Source of the DNA: Channallabes apus
Lineage: Eukaryota; Chordata; Actinopteri; Siluriformes; Clariidae
DNA: 64,000 bases
Assembly (NCBI GenBank): GCA_030522415.1
Contig: CM060115.1
Span: 9,521,579 to 9,585,578, forward strand
Direction of reading: 5' to 3'
Below, piece after piece: positions 21,664-32,999 of this stretch. The notes beneath the pieces are model-generated. The model did no database searches, was not told where the DNA came from, and saw nothing but the letters and a program-made list of their open reading frames with translations. Position 1 is the first letter of the stretch. Every line of letters starts with the position of its first letter. Made by a program: the position numbers and the translations under genes.

Positions 21664-22763
21664 CTGCCAAGAGAAACGAGAAAGACAGGAAGAAGGTGTT
21701 TAACATAATTCTGTTATTCAAGCACGACACAGCTACCACAACGTCATCGAGCCAATTTTCTTGGAAGTTTACTTAGTTATTTCTGAGGACAGAGTAATGA
21801 GTACACAAGCATGGGAGTGTGCGCCAACCCTCCATGTATTTAAATAATGATTGGGCGGACGGGTCGGCCGCACGCTCGCCAAAGAGGCCCGATAATAAGC
21901 CGTGGGAAGAGGATTCACACAGAGGCGGCAGAGCGTGAAATGAAGGGACAGGCCTGGCCGCACAAGGGATGCAATATCATTCACACACACACACGGTCAC
22001 ACTCACAAAGTCACAGCATACAAATAACATATTGTCGCATTGGATAGACATGAGGTCAGGTACAATTACCGAGACACAAGCAGCCACACACTCACACACA
22101 CACTCACACACATATACGCACACCAAGCTGACTCTGAACCTGTGCATGATAACCTAGGATGATGAGCAGGTAAACCAAACGTATACATCAAACCCGCTTA
22201 GGACAATGCTGTACTTGTGAAATAATAAACTTGGTAGATTATTTCCTTTAAATGCATGCCCTGATACACACATTTTATGTTAAAGGTTATTTTCCTGAGG
22301 TTTATCATTCGGGACACTGAGCATAGTTCGGTGGCAGTGTGTCCCGGTTTCCCCCGCTACACACCCCCACCATCTTTAATATCTTCCAGTCAATATTTGG
22401 TCCCTGCCTTCGAGCTTTAATATGCGGAGTCTTATGAAGAAAAACGTTAAGAGGCTTGAGGAGATTTGATGTGTTTTAGTGCAGAAGGCAGCAAAGTGAC
22501 AGTTCGTCAAGAGAATGAGGCAAAGAATTTCCAAGCAGTCTGATGACCGGCTGCTTGTTTCTTTCTTTTTTTTTTTTTTTAATTAGCGCATGGAAGGGAG
22601 ACGGCAAATAGCCCGAGTCTAATGAAAAGGAAACGCAATGCGAGACGGTGTCACGTCTAAATTGAGTAAAGCAATGACATTGGGAAAAGACAGAGAAAAT
22701 AAACAGGATGGAGCATTTTAGAAGAGAATTGTAAGATATTTATGTATATATACAATTTGTTTT
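21664..22763. other. Upstream intron, start
   Basis: Unique with short CA-rich runs (21981-22115). The part 22240-22740 is repeat-free apart from a T run at 22567-22580. Nothing coding. Confidence 0.45.
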
Positions 22764-22915
22764 ACATTTATTAATTTAGAAGACATTTCCACCCAAGATA
22801 GACGGAATCTAATCTAGAGGTCGAGCAGTTATGGGTAAAAATCTTGCTCAGAGCCCAAAGAAAAAGCAGAGGCTCTGTGGGATTTGAACTCACAACCTTC
22901 TGAGCACTAGAGCAG
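22764..22915 (-). mobile_element. tRNA-derived fish SINE fragment (GATCAGTA family)
   Basis: ATTTAGAAGACATTTCCACCC at the tail side and, towards the head, CTTGCTCAGAGC, GGATTTGAACTCACAACCTTC and TGAGCACTAGAGC, matching the layout of 3866-4018. Confidence 0.5.
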
Positions 22916-24699
22916 AACAATAACTCTCTCTCACTCTCATTCTCTCTCTCTCTCTTCTCTCCCTGTCTGAAAGTCTCCAGCTGAAAGGTCTAATCACATT
23001 AGCGACGGCAGCTAATACTGTGCCAGTGACTGCGGCACTGTGCCTGTGTCTGTGAGAGCAATAGACGGGTGCTTGATGTACTAAGTGTGTGTGTGTGTGT
23101 GTGTGTGTGCTTATTGCAGCAGCAGCTACTTTCTCTCGCCCATGTGGAACAACAGCAGTTCATCGATGTAGCGTATTGAGGTTAATTCAATTCAGTGCTT
23201 CCCCTTGCACACTCATACACTCACGAATGCCGGGAAACCTGGGGAATACGCACACACTCTCTCACACACATAGCCATTAAATAGATGATGTGTGCATAAG
23301 CTAAAGCCCCAAAACAACACGGGGAGAGCTGTAAATGGAAGGACTGGGAGGGGGATGGGGGGGTGGTATTCCCTATTCCCTATTCCATTCCCATTTTCAC
23401 AACTCAATTGCCGCCTCTGATTTCACGCCACACTCCACCCCCTCTTCACTGTCTGGCTTAATGCAGCATTTTGGTATTTTATGGGCATCACAATGAGTAT
23501 ATATTTTTGCATGCATAGAGTTTAATCCAGATATCTTATATGGCAGCGCTTCTCAAACCTAATATTCAAAAGTCTGGGTCTAAGTTCTATTCAAGGTCAA
23601 AGGTCTGGCACGATTGCTGATAAGCAACATACCTGTACATTCACCCGTTGATTGCAATCAGTTGCTTAACCCAAAGCAACTCTAACTATAAAGAAACAAA
23701 CAAGGGTGAGTCGAAAATGATCCGCACTCTGGTTACTGTATATTAAAACTTATCAGCTCTTACTCATCGTCTAATCAGAGCTTTCTGTTCAAGGCTGTTG
23801 TCTCCTTAGTCACTGCTCTGCAGGTGTACTGTAAATGGGAAATAGTTTCCCCACTTGTAATTTGTACGAAAGAAGAGCAGCGTGTAGTGTTTATTTATTG
23901 ATTACTTTTATGCTCAGTATGGAGTAACTATTTGGATATCAGCAAAGGAAACTCTAAGGAAAGTCAAAGTTTCTTAGAAGAGAATCATTATTGAAGAGAC
24001 ATGGATTCATAATGGAATATGAAATGAAAAAATCCTCAAGTGCTGATCAAGACAACGTTTCAAAGTAAACCATCAGCTGGAAAATTGCTGCTTACAGTTT
24101 TATGGGATTTTCAAAGCCAGTATTGGAACATTATGAGGAAAGAAGGTTCTACAATCAACAGTGTTTGTTACAGTGAAATGCAAAAACTTCAGATTAGGCC
24201 TCAGATCTTACCTCCAGAGTTTTTCATTTCAAAGTAGGTAACATACGCAATATTACATTTTATTATTATATTCCCGATTTGAGGTAGGCTGGATCCGGAT
24301 TAACTTGCAATGTGGTCCAGATCCAGATTTGAGAAGCCCCGCTACTTGGATATTTTTTAAAGTGTAAATACTTTAATCAGTGTATTAACGTGGGGTTAAA
24401 TGTACATCCGCTGCGTAAACATTTTTAAATGTCATCTTTATTCTTTATTATCTGTATTCACTATGAGAGAGGATTTAGTATTTAAATTACATACATGGAT
24501 ATTAAAATCTCAGGCATAAATGCAGAGTTCTTGTACGCACACACTTCAAATAAAAAAACATCATGCAACCTTTGAGGCTCGATCTTGATCACGCACTTAA
24601 AAAAAAAGAGTCGGACCGTTCTTAATCCTTGCCCTGGTTGGCTGTGTGTGTTTGTGAGCACTACTGAGAATTGAAATTAAGCACAAGTTGGGTGTATAT
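22916..24699. other. Intron/upstream sequence with microsatellites
   Basis: (CT)n at 22925-22956 and (GT)n at 23085-23108; otherwise unique. No exon with a signal peptide was recognised. The last eight bases (GTGTATAT, 24692-24699) are the left target duplication of the next element. Confidence 0.45.
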
Positions 24700-25169
24700 T
24701 AGTGATGGATCGTTCATGAACGATTCATTCTTTTTTAATGAGTCTTTAACTTTGACTCAGAAGAACGAGTCGTCTCAGGGAGTGATTCGTTCATTTTCTA
24801 CTGGGCGCACATGAGTCTTTTGGTCCGAATTGTTTGTTCTTTTGTCACGGGACCCCCATAGACGCTAATAGCGTAAAGGAACGAACGATTCAGACCAGAA
24901 GATATGAGAGGAGAGCTGCTCATTCGGTTTATTATAATATGTCCTTAGCTGCATTGTAATATCTTCATTACTGTACTGGAACTATAGACAAAATTTGTGT
25001 ACTGTATGTAGACGTGTTTGGGGTCTGTTTATTGAAAATTTTACATTTTTATTTTATTTCTGATCAAAAGAACAAAATGAACTAAATGACTCAAAAAAAG
25101 ATTTGTTCATTTTGATGAACGAGATTCAAAGAACTGAGTCACTAAAATGATCCAAACTTCCTATCACTA
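24700..25169. mobile_element. hAT-like MITE with perfect 8-bp target duplication
   Basis: Non-coding 470-bp element starting TAGTGATGGATCGTTCATG and ending CAAACTTCCTATCACTA. The outer TAGTGAT is inverted at the two ends. It is flanked by GTGTATAT at 24692-24699 and 25170-25177. Repeated ATGAACGA/TCGTTCAT words and GACTCA/TGAGTC words occur on both arms. An 8-bp duplication is the hAT hallmark. Confidence 0.85.
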
Positions 25170-25177
25170 GTGTATAT

Positions 25178-26070
25178 GGAGTACGGATAGGGACGGGACA
25201 GCCATGTTTATAAAGAAAGCTGCATTACAAGATCTACCGTCTCACATCCTGCTGTCAGACGCAGCCCTGAGTTGCTAAGGATCACAGATAGGGTGTGAAA
25301 ACACCTGGGAGCCTCACGGAGCACAGCCGCCACCCTTCAGCATTAATAATACACTATGAGTATGTGAGTGAGAAACAGAGAGGGAGAGAGCAGGGAGTGA
25401 GGGGTAACGATTGGGTAATGTAGTGAGATGGTGTTTATGTGAGTGTGTGTGTGTGTGTGCGTGAGAGAGAGAGAGAGAGATGAGATAGCAGGACAGACGA
25501 GCAAAATGGAATAGAGAGAATGCACAGAGAGTAGCAGGGGGAGGGAAGCGTGGGTGGGCGAAATTCGAGAGACACTTTATGACTGTACACCAGCTCCAGC
25601 AAAATTGATATAACCTTGCAGTTTTGTGCTGGCTGCTATCGCAATGGGCTGGAGGATTCAATCAGCACGACTCGGAGAGAAGCAGCTCTCATGGACAAGC
25701 TGTCTTTTTTCTTTTTTTTTCCCTTTCTTTTTCTTTTTTTCAACTTTCTTTCCAAACTACACCATGTTCTCTCTCCAGACAATTCCTGACACTCAATAGC
25801 TCTAGCATACATTTAGCTCTGTCGCGCTGTCGAAAAATGTCCTGAATATGAGACAAGATGAAAACATGAGCGCTGAGAAAAAAGAGAAGATGACATTTGA
25901 GAAGGATATACTGTACATACAGCACAGGAAATACCACAGGGATCATATCTACATACTCCTAGGGTGCCATATTCACAGAGATAATTCCCTTAGTACTTGT
26001 TTCCCCAATATGATACTGTGGTTTGTTAAAGTCTTGGGGATACCAGAAGACAAAGGGAATGTGAAAACTT
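25178..26070. other. Unique sequence with GT/GA microsatellite
   Basis: (GT)n then (GA)n at 25441-25480 and a T-rich tract at 25706-25740. Nothing coding recognised. Confidence 0.45.
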
Positions 26071-26170
26071 AGAACACAAGGCGGGGGACACCCTGGATAA
26101 GGTCCCAATCCATCAAGGAACACAAACACACATACACACACATTCATACTGTACACTAAAGATAAGCCTA
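26071..26170 (-). mobile_element. Mermaid/V-SINE-like fragment interrupted by a Tc1 element
   Basis: Keeps ACAAGGCGGGGGACACCCTGG, CCAATCCATCAAGG and a CA tract, then stops at GCCTA where the Tc1 element begins. TACTGTA at about 26149 sits where good copies read CACACTA. Confidence 0.65.
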
Positions 26171-26437
26171 CAACTATGGCCAAAAGTGTTGAGAGTGACA
26201 CAAATATTACACTCTTCTGCTTCAGTGTTTTTAGATCTTTTTGTCAGAAGATACTGAAGTATAATTACAATCATTCCATAAGTGTCAAAGTTTTTTTTTT
26301 GACATTACATTAAGTTTATGCTAAGAGTCAATATTTGCATTGTTGACCCTTCTTTTTCGACCTCTGCAATTCTCTCTGGCATGATGCCAATCAAATTCTG
26401 GGCCACATCCTGACTGATGGCAGCCCAGTGCTGCATA

Positions 26438-27101
26438 CAGTACGGTACAGGCCAAAAGTTTGGACACACCTTCACTCATTCAATGTGTTTCCTTTATTTT
26501 CATGACCATTTACATTGGTAGATTCTCACTGAAGGCATCAAAACTATGAATGAACACATGTGGAGTTATGTACTTAACAAAAAACGGTGAAATACTTGAA
26601 AACATGTTTTATATTCTAGTTTCTTCAAAAGCCACCCTTTGCTCTGATTACGGCTTTGCACACTCTTGGCATTCTCTCAATGAGCTTCAAGAGGTAGTCA
26701 CCTGAAATGGTTTTTCAACAGTCTTGAAGGAGTTCCCAGAGGTGTTTACGTAGCACTTCTTCTCCCCTTTGCCTTCACTCTGCCGTCCAGCTCACCCCAA
26801 ACCATCTCGATTGGGTTCAGGTCCGGTGACTGTGGAGACGTTTATTTGTTAAGTACATAACTCCACATGTGTTCATTCATAGTTTTGGTGCCTTCAGTGA
26901 GAATCTACCAATGTAAATGGTCATGGAAATAAAGGAAACACATTGAATGAGGGAAGGTGTGTCCAAACTTTTGGCCTGTATCCTATGTTAAAGGTGTTTC
27001 ATGTCACTTTTTCCACTTTATCTTTCAAGTCTCTATTTCATAAAGAAAACACATTGAGAGATAGATGAGAAGGTGTGTCCAAACTTTTGGCCTGTACTGT
27101 A
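26438..27101. mobile_element. Second-level Tc1-like element nested in the outer one
   Basis: Ends CAGTACGGTACAGGCCAAAA and, in complement on the right, CAGTACAGGCCAAAAGTTTGG; TA on both sides. Only about 130 bases of its own sequence remain (about 26438-26447 and 26981-27101); the rest is the third-level insertion. Confidence 0.75.
26448..26978 (-). mobile_element. Innermost Tc1-like deletion derivative with ~135-bp inverted repeats
   Basis: Flanked by TA on both sides. Long terminal inverted repeats (about 26448-26583 and the complement of 26843-26978) begin CAGGCCAAAAGTTTGGACAC and are nearly identical. The 260 bases between them encode, on the minus strand, only the last part of a Tc1 transposase including SPDLNPIEMVWGELDGRV (the Glu of the DDE triad), with an in-frame stop after LWELLQDC. 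It is a non-autonomous derivative. Confidence 0.85.
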
Positions 27102-27821
27102 GTCAATGCTCAATGAGTTTGTCAGAATTTGTCCACCAGCCTCTTGAAGATTGGCGACAAGATCTGAATGGCATTAAGGTCTGGGGTGTTTCCAGGCCAT
27201 GAACCCAAACTTTAGATGTTTTGTTCCCCGAGCCACGTACTGTAGTTACCACTTTTGCCTTCTGGCGAGGTGCTCCATCATGCTGGAAAAGGCATGTTTT
27301 TGGATGGTTGGGAGAAGTTACTCTCAGAGGATGTTTTTGTACCATTCTTTACTCATGGCTGTGTTCTTAGGAAAAATTGTGAGTGAGTCCACTCCATTGG
27401 CTGAGATGCAACATGAGCGATGGTCTCAGGATGCATGACTGCTGGCATGACACAGGACTGATGACGGATGTGATACACTGTTTAATAAGTTACTGTTAGC
27501 TTACCAATTAAAAGTATTTGACAGTCATATAGCGGTTAGCACTGCTATTTTTAGTTTACCTCAGAAATGTTGCAGCTGCACAAGCTCATTCATGCGACAA
27601 AGAAAGACAGTGCTGTGTTAGACTGTCACCCAGTAAGAAAAAAAAAAAACATTTATATTTATTTCCTCATTGCTAGCAATTGTGAGACCACTCTAACATT
27701 GTTATAAGCTTACTAGAGTCTGAAGAAGAACTCTCTGCTTAACTTACAGTATTAATACAAAATTTCTTGTAAGGTTATGAATGTTTACGCTACTGTAAGT
27801 TGTCTCTGTCTCTCATTTACA

Positions 27822-27831
27822 CACACACACA

Positions 27832-27905
<74 letters not shown>
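27822..27905. repeat. (CA)n(CT)n(CA)n microsatellite
   Basis: Compound tract of about 84 bases, with roughly 20 uninterrupted CA units at the end. Confidence 0.97.
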
Positions 27906-27909
<4 letters not shown>

Positions 27910-28286
27910 GATAAATTCCAATAATATTACATTTAATAGTTTAGTGTCATTTTGAAGCAGCTACACAGATAGCTTGGCAAGTTTGTAAGTTAGCCATTAG
28001 CTAAATTGATGTTACCTCTGGGATGTTAGCTTTGTTAGCCCAAACCCTCTCATAGGCACTGTGTTATACTAGAATAAAAAATGAAATAAAAATGTACAAA
28101 AGCCTGGAAGGATTTCAGGAAAATGAATGTTGCTGTTATTTATTTATTTATTTATTTATTATTCTTGCCAAGTTCGAGAATCTAGCAAGTAGCTTACTGA
28201 TTTCAACAAACATACACATAAGAGGCTAACTGATTACTTGTTTTTTTACCTCAGAGAAACACAGTGAGATAAAAATTCCTGCTCAT

Positions 28287-28290
<4 letters not shown>

Positions 28291-28364
<74 letters not shown>
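28291..28364. repeat. (CT)n(CA)n microsatellite
   Basis: About 20 CT units followed by about 17 CA units. Confidence 0.97.
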
Positions 28365-28365
<1 letters not shown>

Positions 28366-28782
28366 TGTGCTATGTTGGCACTTCGTTTGGAGGAGCTTTA
28401 TAGCACAATAACTAATTAGCATAAAATGGAGAACATTTTCATTTGATTGATCGCTTGTTGGATGAAATTACAATTATAGCTCTGGGTCACATATTTCATA
28501 TTTATGACGAAAAAATGGTTTATTATCACTTTGAATTTGTTCGTGGGATTGTAAATTCAGAATCCCAGCGTGACACGAGGGTGCTTTTAATCGTACCAGT
28601 AATCAGTTATATAATATGTAAGGAACAAAATATGACACGGTCTGTTGTTTTAGGAAATAATTAGCAGTGTAAAGTGAAGTTATTGTTACCAAACTGCTGT
28701 TGTTTACTATAGCAGCTTATTATAACCTGTTTTCTTTTGAACCACAGTAACTCGTCAATGATTACATGTCTGTATTAATTAG

Positions 28783-28965
28783 GTTGGCCGCACAGTGGCT
28801 TAGCGGTTAGCACTGTTGCCCTGGTCCTCCAGGATGCAGGTCTGTTTCCTGCCTCAGGGTCTGTGTTCATAGAGTTTGCATCTTCTGCCTGTGCTTGGTG
28901 GGTTTCCTCCGGATACTCCAGTTTCCTTTCACAGACCAAAGACATGCATATTAGGCTAATTACTG
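28783..28965 (+). mobile_element. Mermaid/V-SINE-like SINE, 5' half, plus strand
   Basis: Head GGCCGCACAGTGGCTTAGCGG with GTTAGCACTG, a degraded B box, then GAGTTTGCATCTTC, GGTGGGTTTCCTCC and CAAAGACATGCATATTAGGC. It loses similarity at a TACTGTA at about 28965. Confidence 0.75.
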
Positions 28966-30784
28966 TAGAATAAATACGATGGTCACAATTGGCCTCCACT
29001 GATACTAGTTGGGCTACAGATGTTATTCGATGAATAGATGCATAATTAGGTTCAATAATAAGTTTATAGATTAAATTATAGATTAAGTGTTTCATATTTA
29101 CCTTTGCAGAACATCTTCAAAACAAATCAGATCCTTTTATGACTTTTGTTGAAACAGCTATAAAGTTTTGCATCTTTATCCGCCTACAGTATCTTTACTG
29201 TCTTTTAGGTCCCCGATCCACTGAGCCATGTTTCTCACAAAAAATTGAGTAAATGCAGTAAGAACTTGTACAACTTGGCAGGGAGGCAGTAGAAACTGGT
29301 AAAGACACAGTATTGTCTCCGTTGATGTGGTGCTTCTGCGCTTTTTTGGACATATTCTAAAAAAGCCTGGTAAGGATGTTGTCAAAGCAAGATGCAGGAA
29401 TAGCCGAATAAGGACTTGGTAATGACAGCATTGGTGACAAGCTGTAAATCAGACCCCGTAACTGCCGATACTAGGGAGTATCTGTCGGCCAAAGTGCCGA
29501 ATGGCACGTAGACGGACCCTTTCACCTCTTTAATGACTGCATTGACCTATAATGGCATAACTAACACAAATTATTGACTACATTAACGATGCAAATGGGA
29601 AAGGTTAAACATCCTAACTAAGCTATAATCGGGTTCTCACTGCTTTGTTGCTACATGGATGGACTTCTCACAGCGACCTTTCAGACGTGTGCAATGACCA
29701 TAATAGGTCCATGCAATGTTTTTGTAGAAGAACATGTTAAGTTCATATTACTGTATGTTATTGTAGTGCTTATCACGTTTATGCTATACATGCAGCAGGT
29801 TATCAGCATGTCTTTGTCACGTTCTCAGAATTTAGTATAAAGACTGGAGCCAATTCCTCACACCATCACTTCATGATGAATTAAATACAGTGTGTTGTGG
29901 CATTTATTCTAATAAACCAGGCGTAATGACAATGTAGTAAGCACCTGGTAAGGGCATGATCATACAGGTAGCATTACTATGTCTGATTATACAGTAACTT
30001 CGATCTCATAGGATCACCTGGTGAGTGTGATGTTCACATGCATGATGGTAAATTAGAGGCGATATGGTAGACACATTAAAAACCTGAAAAGAGAAATGGA
30101 CAGAGGCCTTTGTTTGGAATGTTAATGAGAAACTGTAAAACCACACTCACTTTGGAAAACGTACTGTCTGGTACACAGTGCTGAGGCTGGAGGCCCCTTC
30201 CATAAATGTAAAATTAATATCCTCTTATAGAAACCATCACAATATCAATAATTATGCAGTATCTTTCTTTTATCATACAGTATTAGCTAATAACTTAGAT
30301 TCTCTCTGACATTAATTAACTGTTAATGTCTGGCAGAAAACCTAACATTTGTTGACCATTGTAATATAGCTGTAATGATACTCTAATAGATAATGGATAG
30401 ATAATTGGAACAACCGAGACAACTTTGTTTTTGAAAGGTAGAATGACTTTGATAAAATGGTGTTGAGATAACTTGGAATGAATGATCCACTACTCAAACA
30501 CAGTATTACAAATACAACCATAAAATAGAACAATAAAATTTAAACCATTATTGAAGCGTTTATGCAGAATACAAATGAATTTGCACAACGTCTGACCGCA
30601 TCAATGGTCCCTTAATTTTCCAAAAGAGTTTTGAATTCTGATCTGAGATTGGGACAGACACAACAGCTTCCCACACACATCTCATTACATGCATCCACTG
30701 TTGTAATGTTACTTCTTTGTTAATTATTTTTTTTGTTAATTTTCCCTATTTCTTGAAATAAGGTGCATCTTAGCGTACAAATTT
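28966..30784. other. Unique sequence
   Basis: AT-rich; small ORFs only, none recognised. The LINE-like fragment starts at about 30785. Confidence 0.45.
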
Positions 30785-30916
30785 TGTTCGTTTAGTCGTT
30801 CCCGACTCTTCATGACCTCATTGACCATAACACGCCAGGCCTTCGTAGATGCTGTCTATGGGGTTTTCTAGGCAAGGATCCTGGAGTGGGTTGCAATTTC
30901 CTTTTCCAGAGGACCA
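30785..30916 (+). mobile_element. BovB/Bov-tA-like retroelement fragment
   Basis: Contains TTAGTCGTTCCCGACTCTTC, then CATGACCTCATTGACC, CACGCCAGGC and, most strikingly, TTTTCTAGGCAAGGATCCTG, GAGTGGGTTGCAATTTCCTT and TTCCAGAGGA. From memory these follow, block by block and in order, the BovB-derived part of ruminant Bov-tA/ART2 SINEs (GTCCGACTCTT, GACCCCATGGAC, GCCAGGC, TTTTCCAGGCAAGAATACTG, GAGTGGGTTGCCATTTCCTT). It is diverged enough to be an old genomic copy rather than contamination. A V-SINE-like fragment follows directly. Confidence 0.65.
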
Positions 30917-30917
30917 T

Positions 30918-31113
30918 CTATGGGAAATAAATTTAGAAATGCCACTAAGCTTAATCTGCATGTTTTTGGACTGTGGAAGGAAACCAGAGAACCTGGAAGA
31001 AACCCACCAAGCACAGGGAGAATATGCAAACTCCATGCACACAGACCTGACGCAGAAATCGAACCCAGGACCTGGAAGTCCAAGGGGAAAGTGCTGACCA
31101 CTAATCCACCAAG
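30918..31113 (-). mobile_element. Mermaid/V-SINE-like SINE, head half
   Basis: TATGGGAAATAAATTTAGAAATGCC, then GGACTGTGGAAGGAAACC, CCCACCAAGCACAGGGAGAA, GCAAACTCCATGCACACAGAC and a B box in complement (AATCGAACCCAGGAC). The tail half is absent and replaced by the BovB-like fragment. Confidence 0.8.
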
Positions 31114-32999
31114 CTTTAAAAATTATTCTGCTTTAATATGTCTGCACAGCATCCAAACTACATGCCCCCTAGTGGTCCAGTGGTTTGGTGTACAACAAGT
31201 GCCTAGATATAAGTAGATTCTATTTGAATTAAAGCCACAAGCTTCTGTCAAAGCTGAAGAGGAAAATATTCAATTGACCTTCTGAGCAATCATAAATCGA
31301 GAATTCAGCAGCACTTTGCTGAAACATGTGATACTACAAACCTACAGTACTGTATATGATTATCCAGGAAGTGGTTGTCTAGTTAGGTATTTTTGCAGTC
31401 TGTCTCGTTCAAGGGCATTATAGGGTCAGCTGCCTCCTAAGGGTACTTGGAGTGTCCTTGTCATGGAAGGCTCATGATTTTGTTTATCAGACAGGAGTTC
31501 CTTTAGGAGGTTAAAACTGTCACTCTGACCGAGTGGTAATGCTTCAGTAATGTACTCCTTTCTAAACCACTATATAGCAATAGGATCATAAACGATGAGA
31601 AAATGTTTTTCTTTATTATGATTTGAAAATGTAATGTTTGCATGCAGTATGCCTAGTCTCTAACCTCTCTTTCACCCTTATCCAGTCGTGCTCGAGCTCT
31701 GTCCGGTTACACATTGCTTCAACACATGTTCGACTCAGCTTGCTTTGTACGATTCCCCTAAACACCCTCAGAACATTAATTTAAACATGATTTGTATCCT
31801 TTTGACTTTTACACACTCCGCTGTGTAATCGCCCTGGCCTCCAGCTCAGAGTCATTAAGCAGAGCGAGTCGGAGTCAGACAGGAGAAACCTTGCTGTCTT
31901 TGTCCCGTACGTCTACTTGTTGCCCTTGACGAACAAATAAAGACGAGGAAAGCAGCGGGTAGAGACAGGCGAAGAATAATCCGCTTATGAGTGGTGTCAG
32001 ATCGAAGGGGCGAGAAAAAAAAGGATTCAGAAAAGCACGAAGCAAAGAAGAAAGCAAAAGAGGGAGGGTGGATCAGAATGCAGCAGTAGGGATGTGGAAC
32101 GAGGGATGACCGAGGAGAAGGAGGGAGGATGGCATGAGAGAAGGAGGAGGAGGAGGATCTAGGGAGGGTGACACACACACGCATACCCACACACACATGA
32201 TTAACAACAGCACACTGCAGCCCATTAAATATTTACGGAGGCACTTTCCTCCGCCACCTCGGTGATGAAGACAGGCGGCCGGAGGATGATCAGATGGTAG
32301 AAGCCCGAGGCGCAAGAGGATTAAACATTAACTGGCAGACAGATCCCGTTTCTTTGGCGTCTGATCCCATTAACACTGGCCAAGCCGCATTGACCCCCCC
32401 ATCCCCTACCCCGTTTTTTTTTCCGCACACACACACACACCCACACCCACACATGCACACACTTCTCCACCCACAGAGCCACTCAACTCTCTCTCCGTGA
32501 TGACACTGAAGGATAGAGAAGGAAAGGGTGCCCTCTGGATGCCACTTGCTCCTGGCACAAGATGGATCACTCGACACACATACAAACACATACAATCAAA
32601 CACACACACACTTTTCATCTGGTTGTGGATTTGTAGTGGGATGAGTGCAGGGTGTGGAGGAGAGTGAACAGACAAATGTCTAAGTGTGAGGTTTGTTGCG
32701 GTTGTCTAATACACATATCAGGGCTTTCCTGGGGGAAAACTGGGGGGGGGGGGGGGGGGGGAGAGGGGCACATCACCAAACCACTTCCATAATCATGCAC
32801 TACATTCAGAATCTAGTGAAACACAGCATTCAGTAAGAATATACCCATAAACATTTAAATCAATCATGTTTAATGAGTGTAATTTCGATCAAACAAGCAG
32901 TAGTTTGATTGGACACTGATTCACTAAGATGTGTGTTTACATGCTCAAAGCGTTCAAACTGAATGAAATGTTTTAGACAATAATAAGATTTTTTCCCCC
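31114..32999. other. Unique sequence, CA tract and G20 run
   Basis: Purine-rich and CA-rich short tracts (32165-32205, 32425-32462, 32575-32612) and a homopolymer at 32742-32761. Overlapping small ORFs follow these biased tracts and are not genes. Confidence 0.45.
32742..32761. repeat. G20 homopolymer
   Basis: Twenty consecutive G followed by GAGAGGGG. Can form quadruplex structures; length is prone to sequencing error. Confidence 0.9.

Larger units (their letters stand above)
26171..27470 (-). mobile_element. Outer Tc1-like element, decayed, carrying nested insertions
   Basis: Left end after a TA: CAACTATGGCCAAAAGTG. Minus-strand transposase remnants lie on both sides of the inserted elements, for example GDKIWQSSRGW-type sequence near 27130-27200 and the catalytic-region words FQHDGAPRQKAKVV near 27250-27300. 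The reading is frameshifted. The right inverted repeat is missing, so the edge at 27470 is approximate. The break at 26436-26437 and 27102-27103 is where the next Tc1 copy inserted at TA. Confidence 0.75.
27471..28782. other. Unique sequence with two compound CT/CA microsatellites
   Basis: Long microsatellites at 27822-27905 and 28291-28364, (TTTA)n at 28137-28161. An ORF at 28443-28664 has no family match and is AT-rich. Confidence 0.45.
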
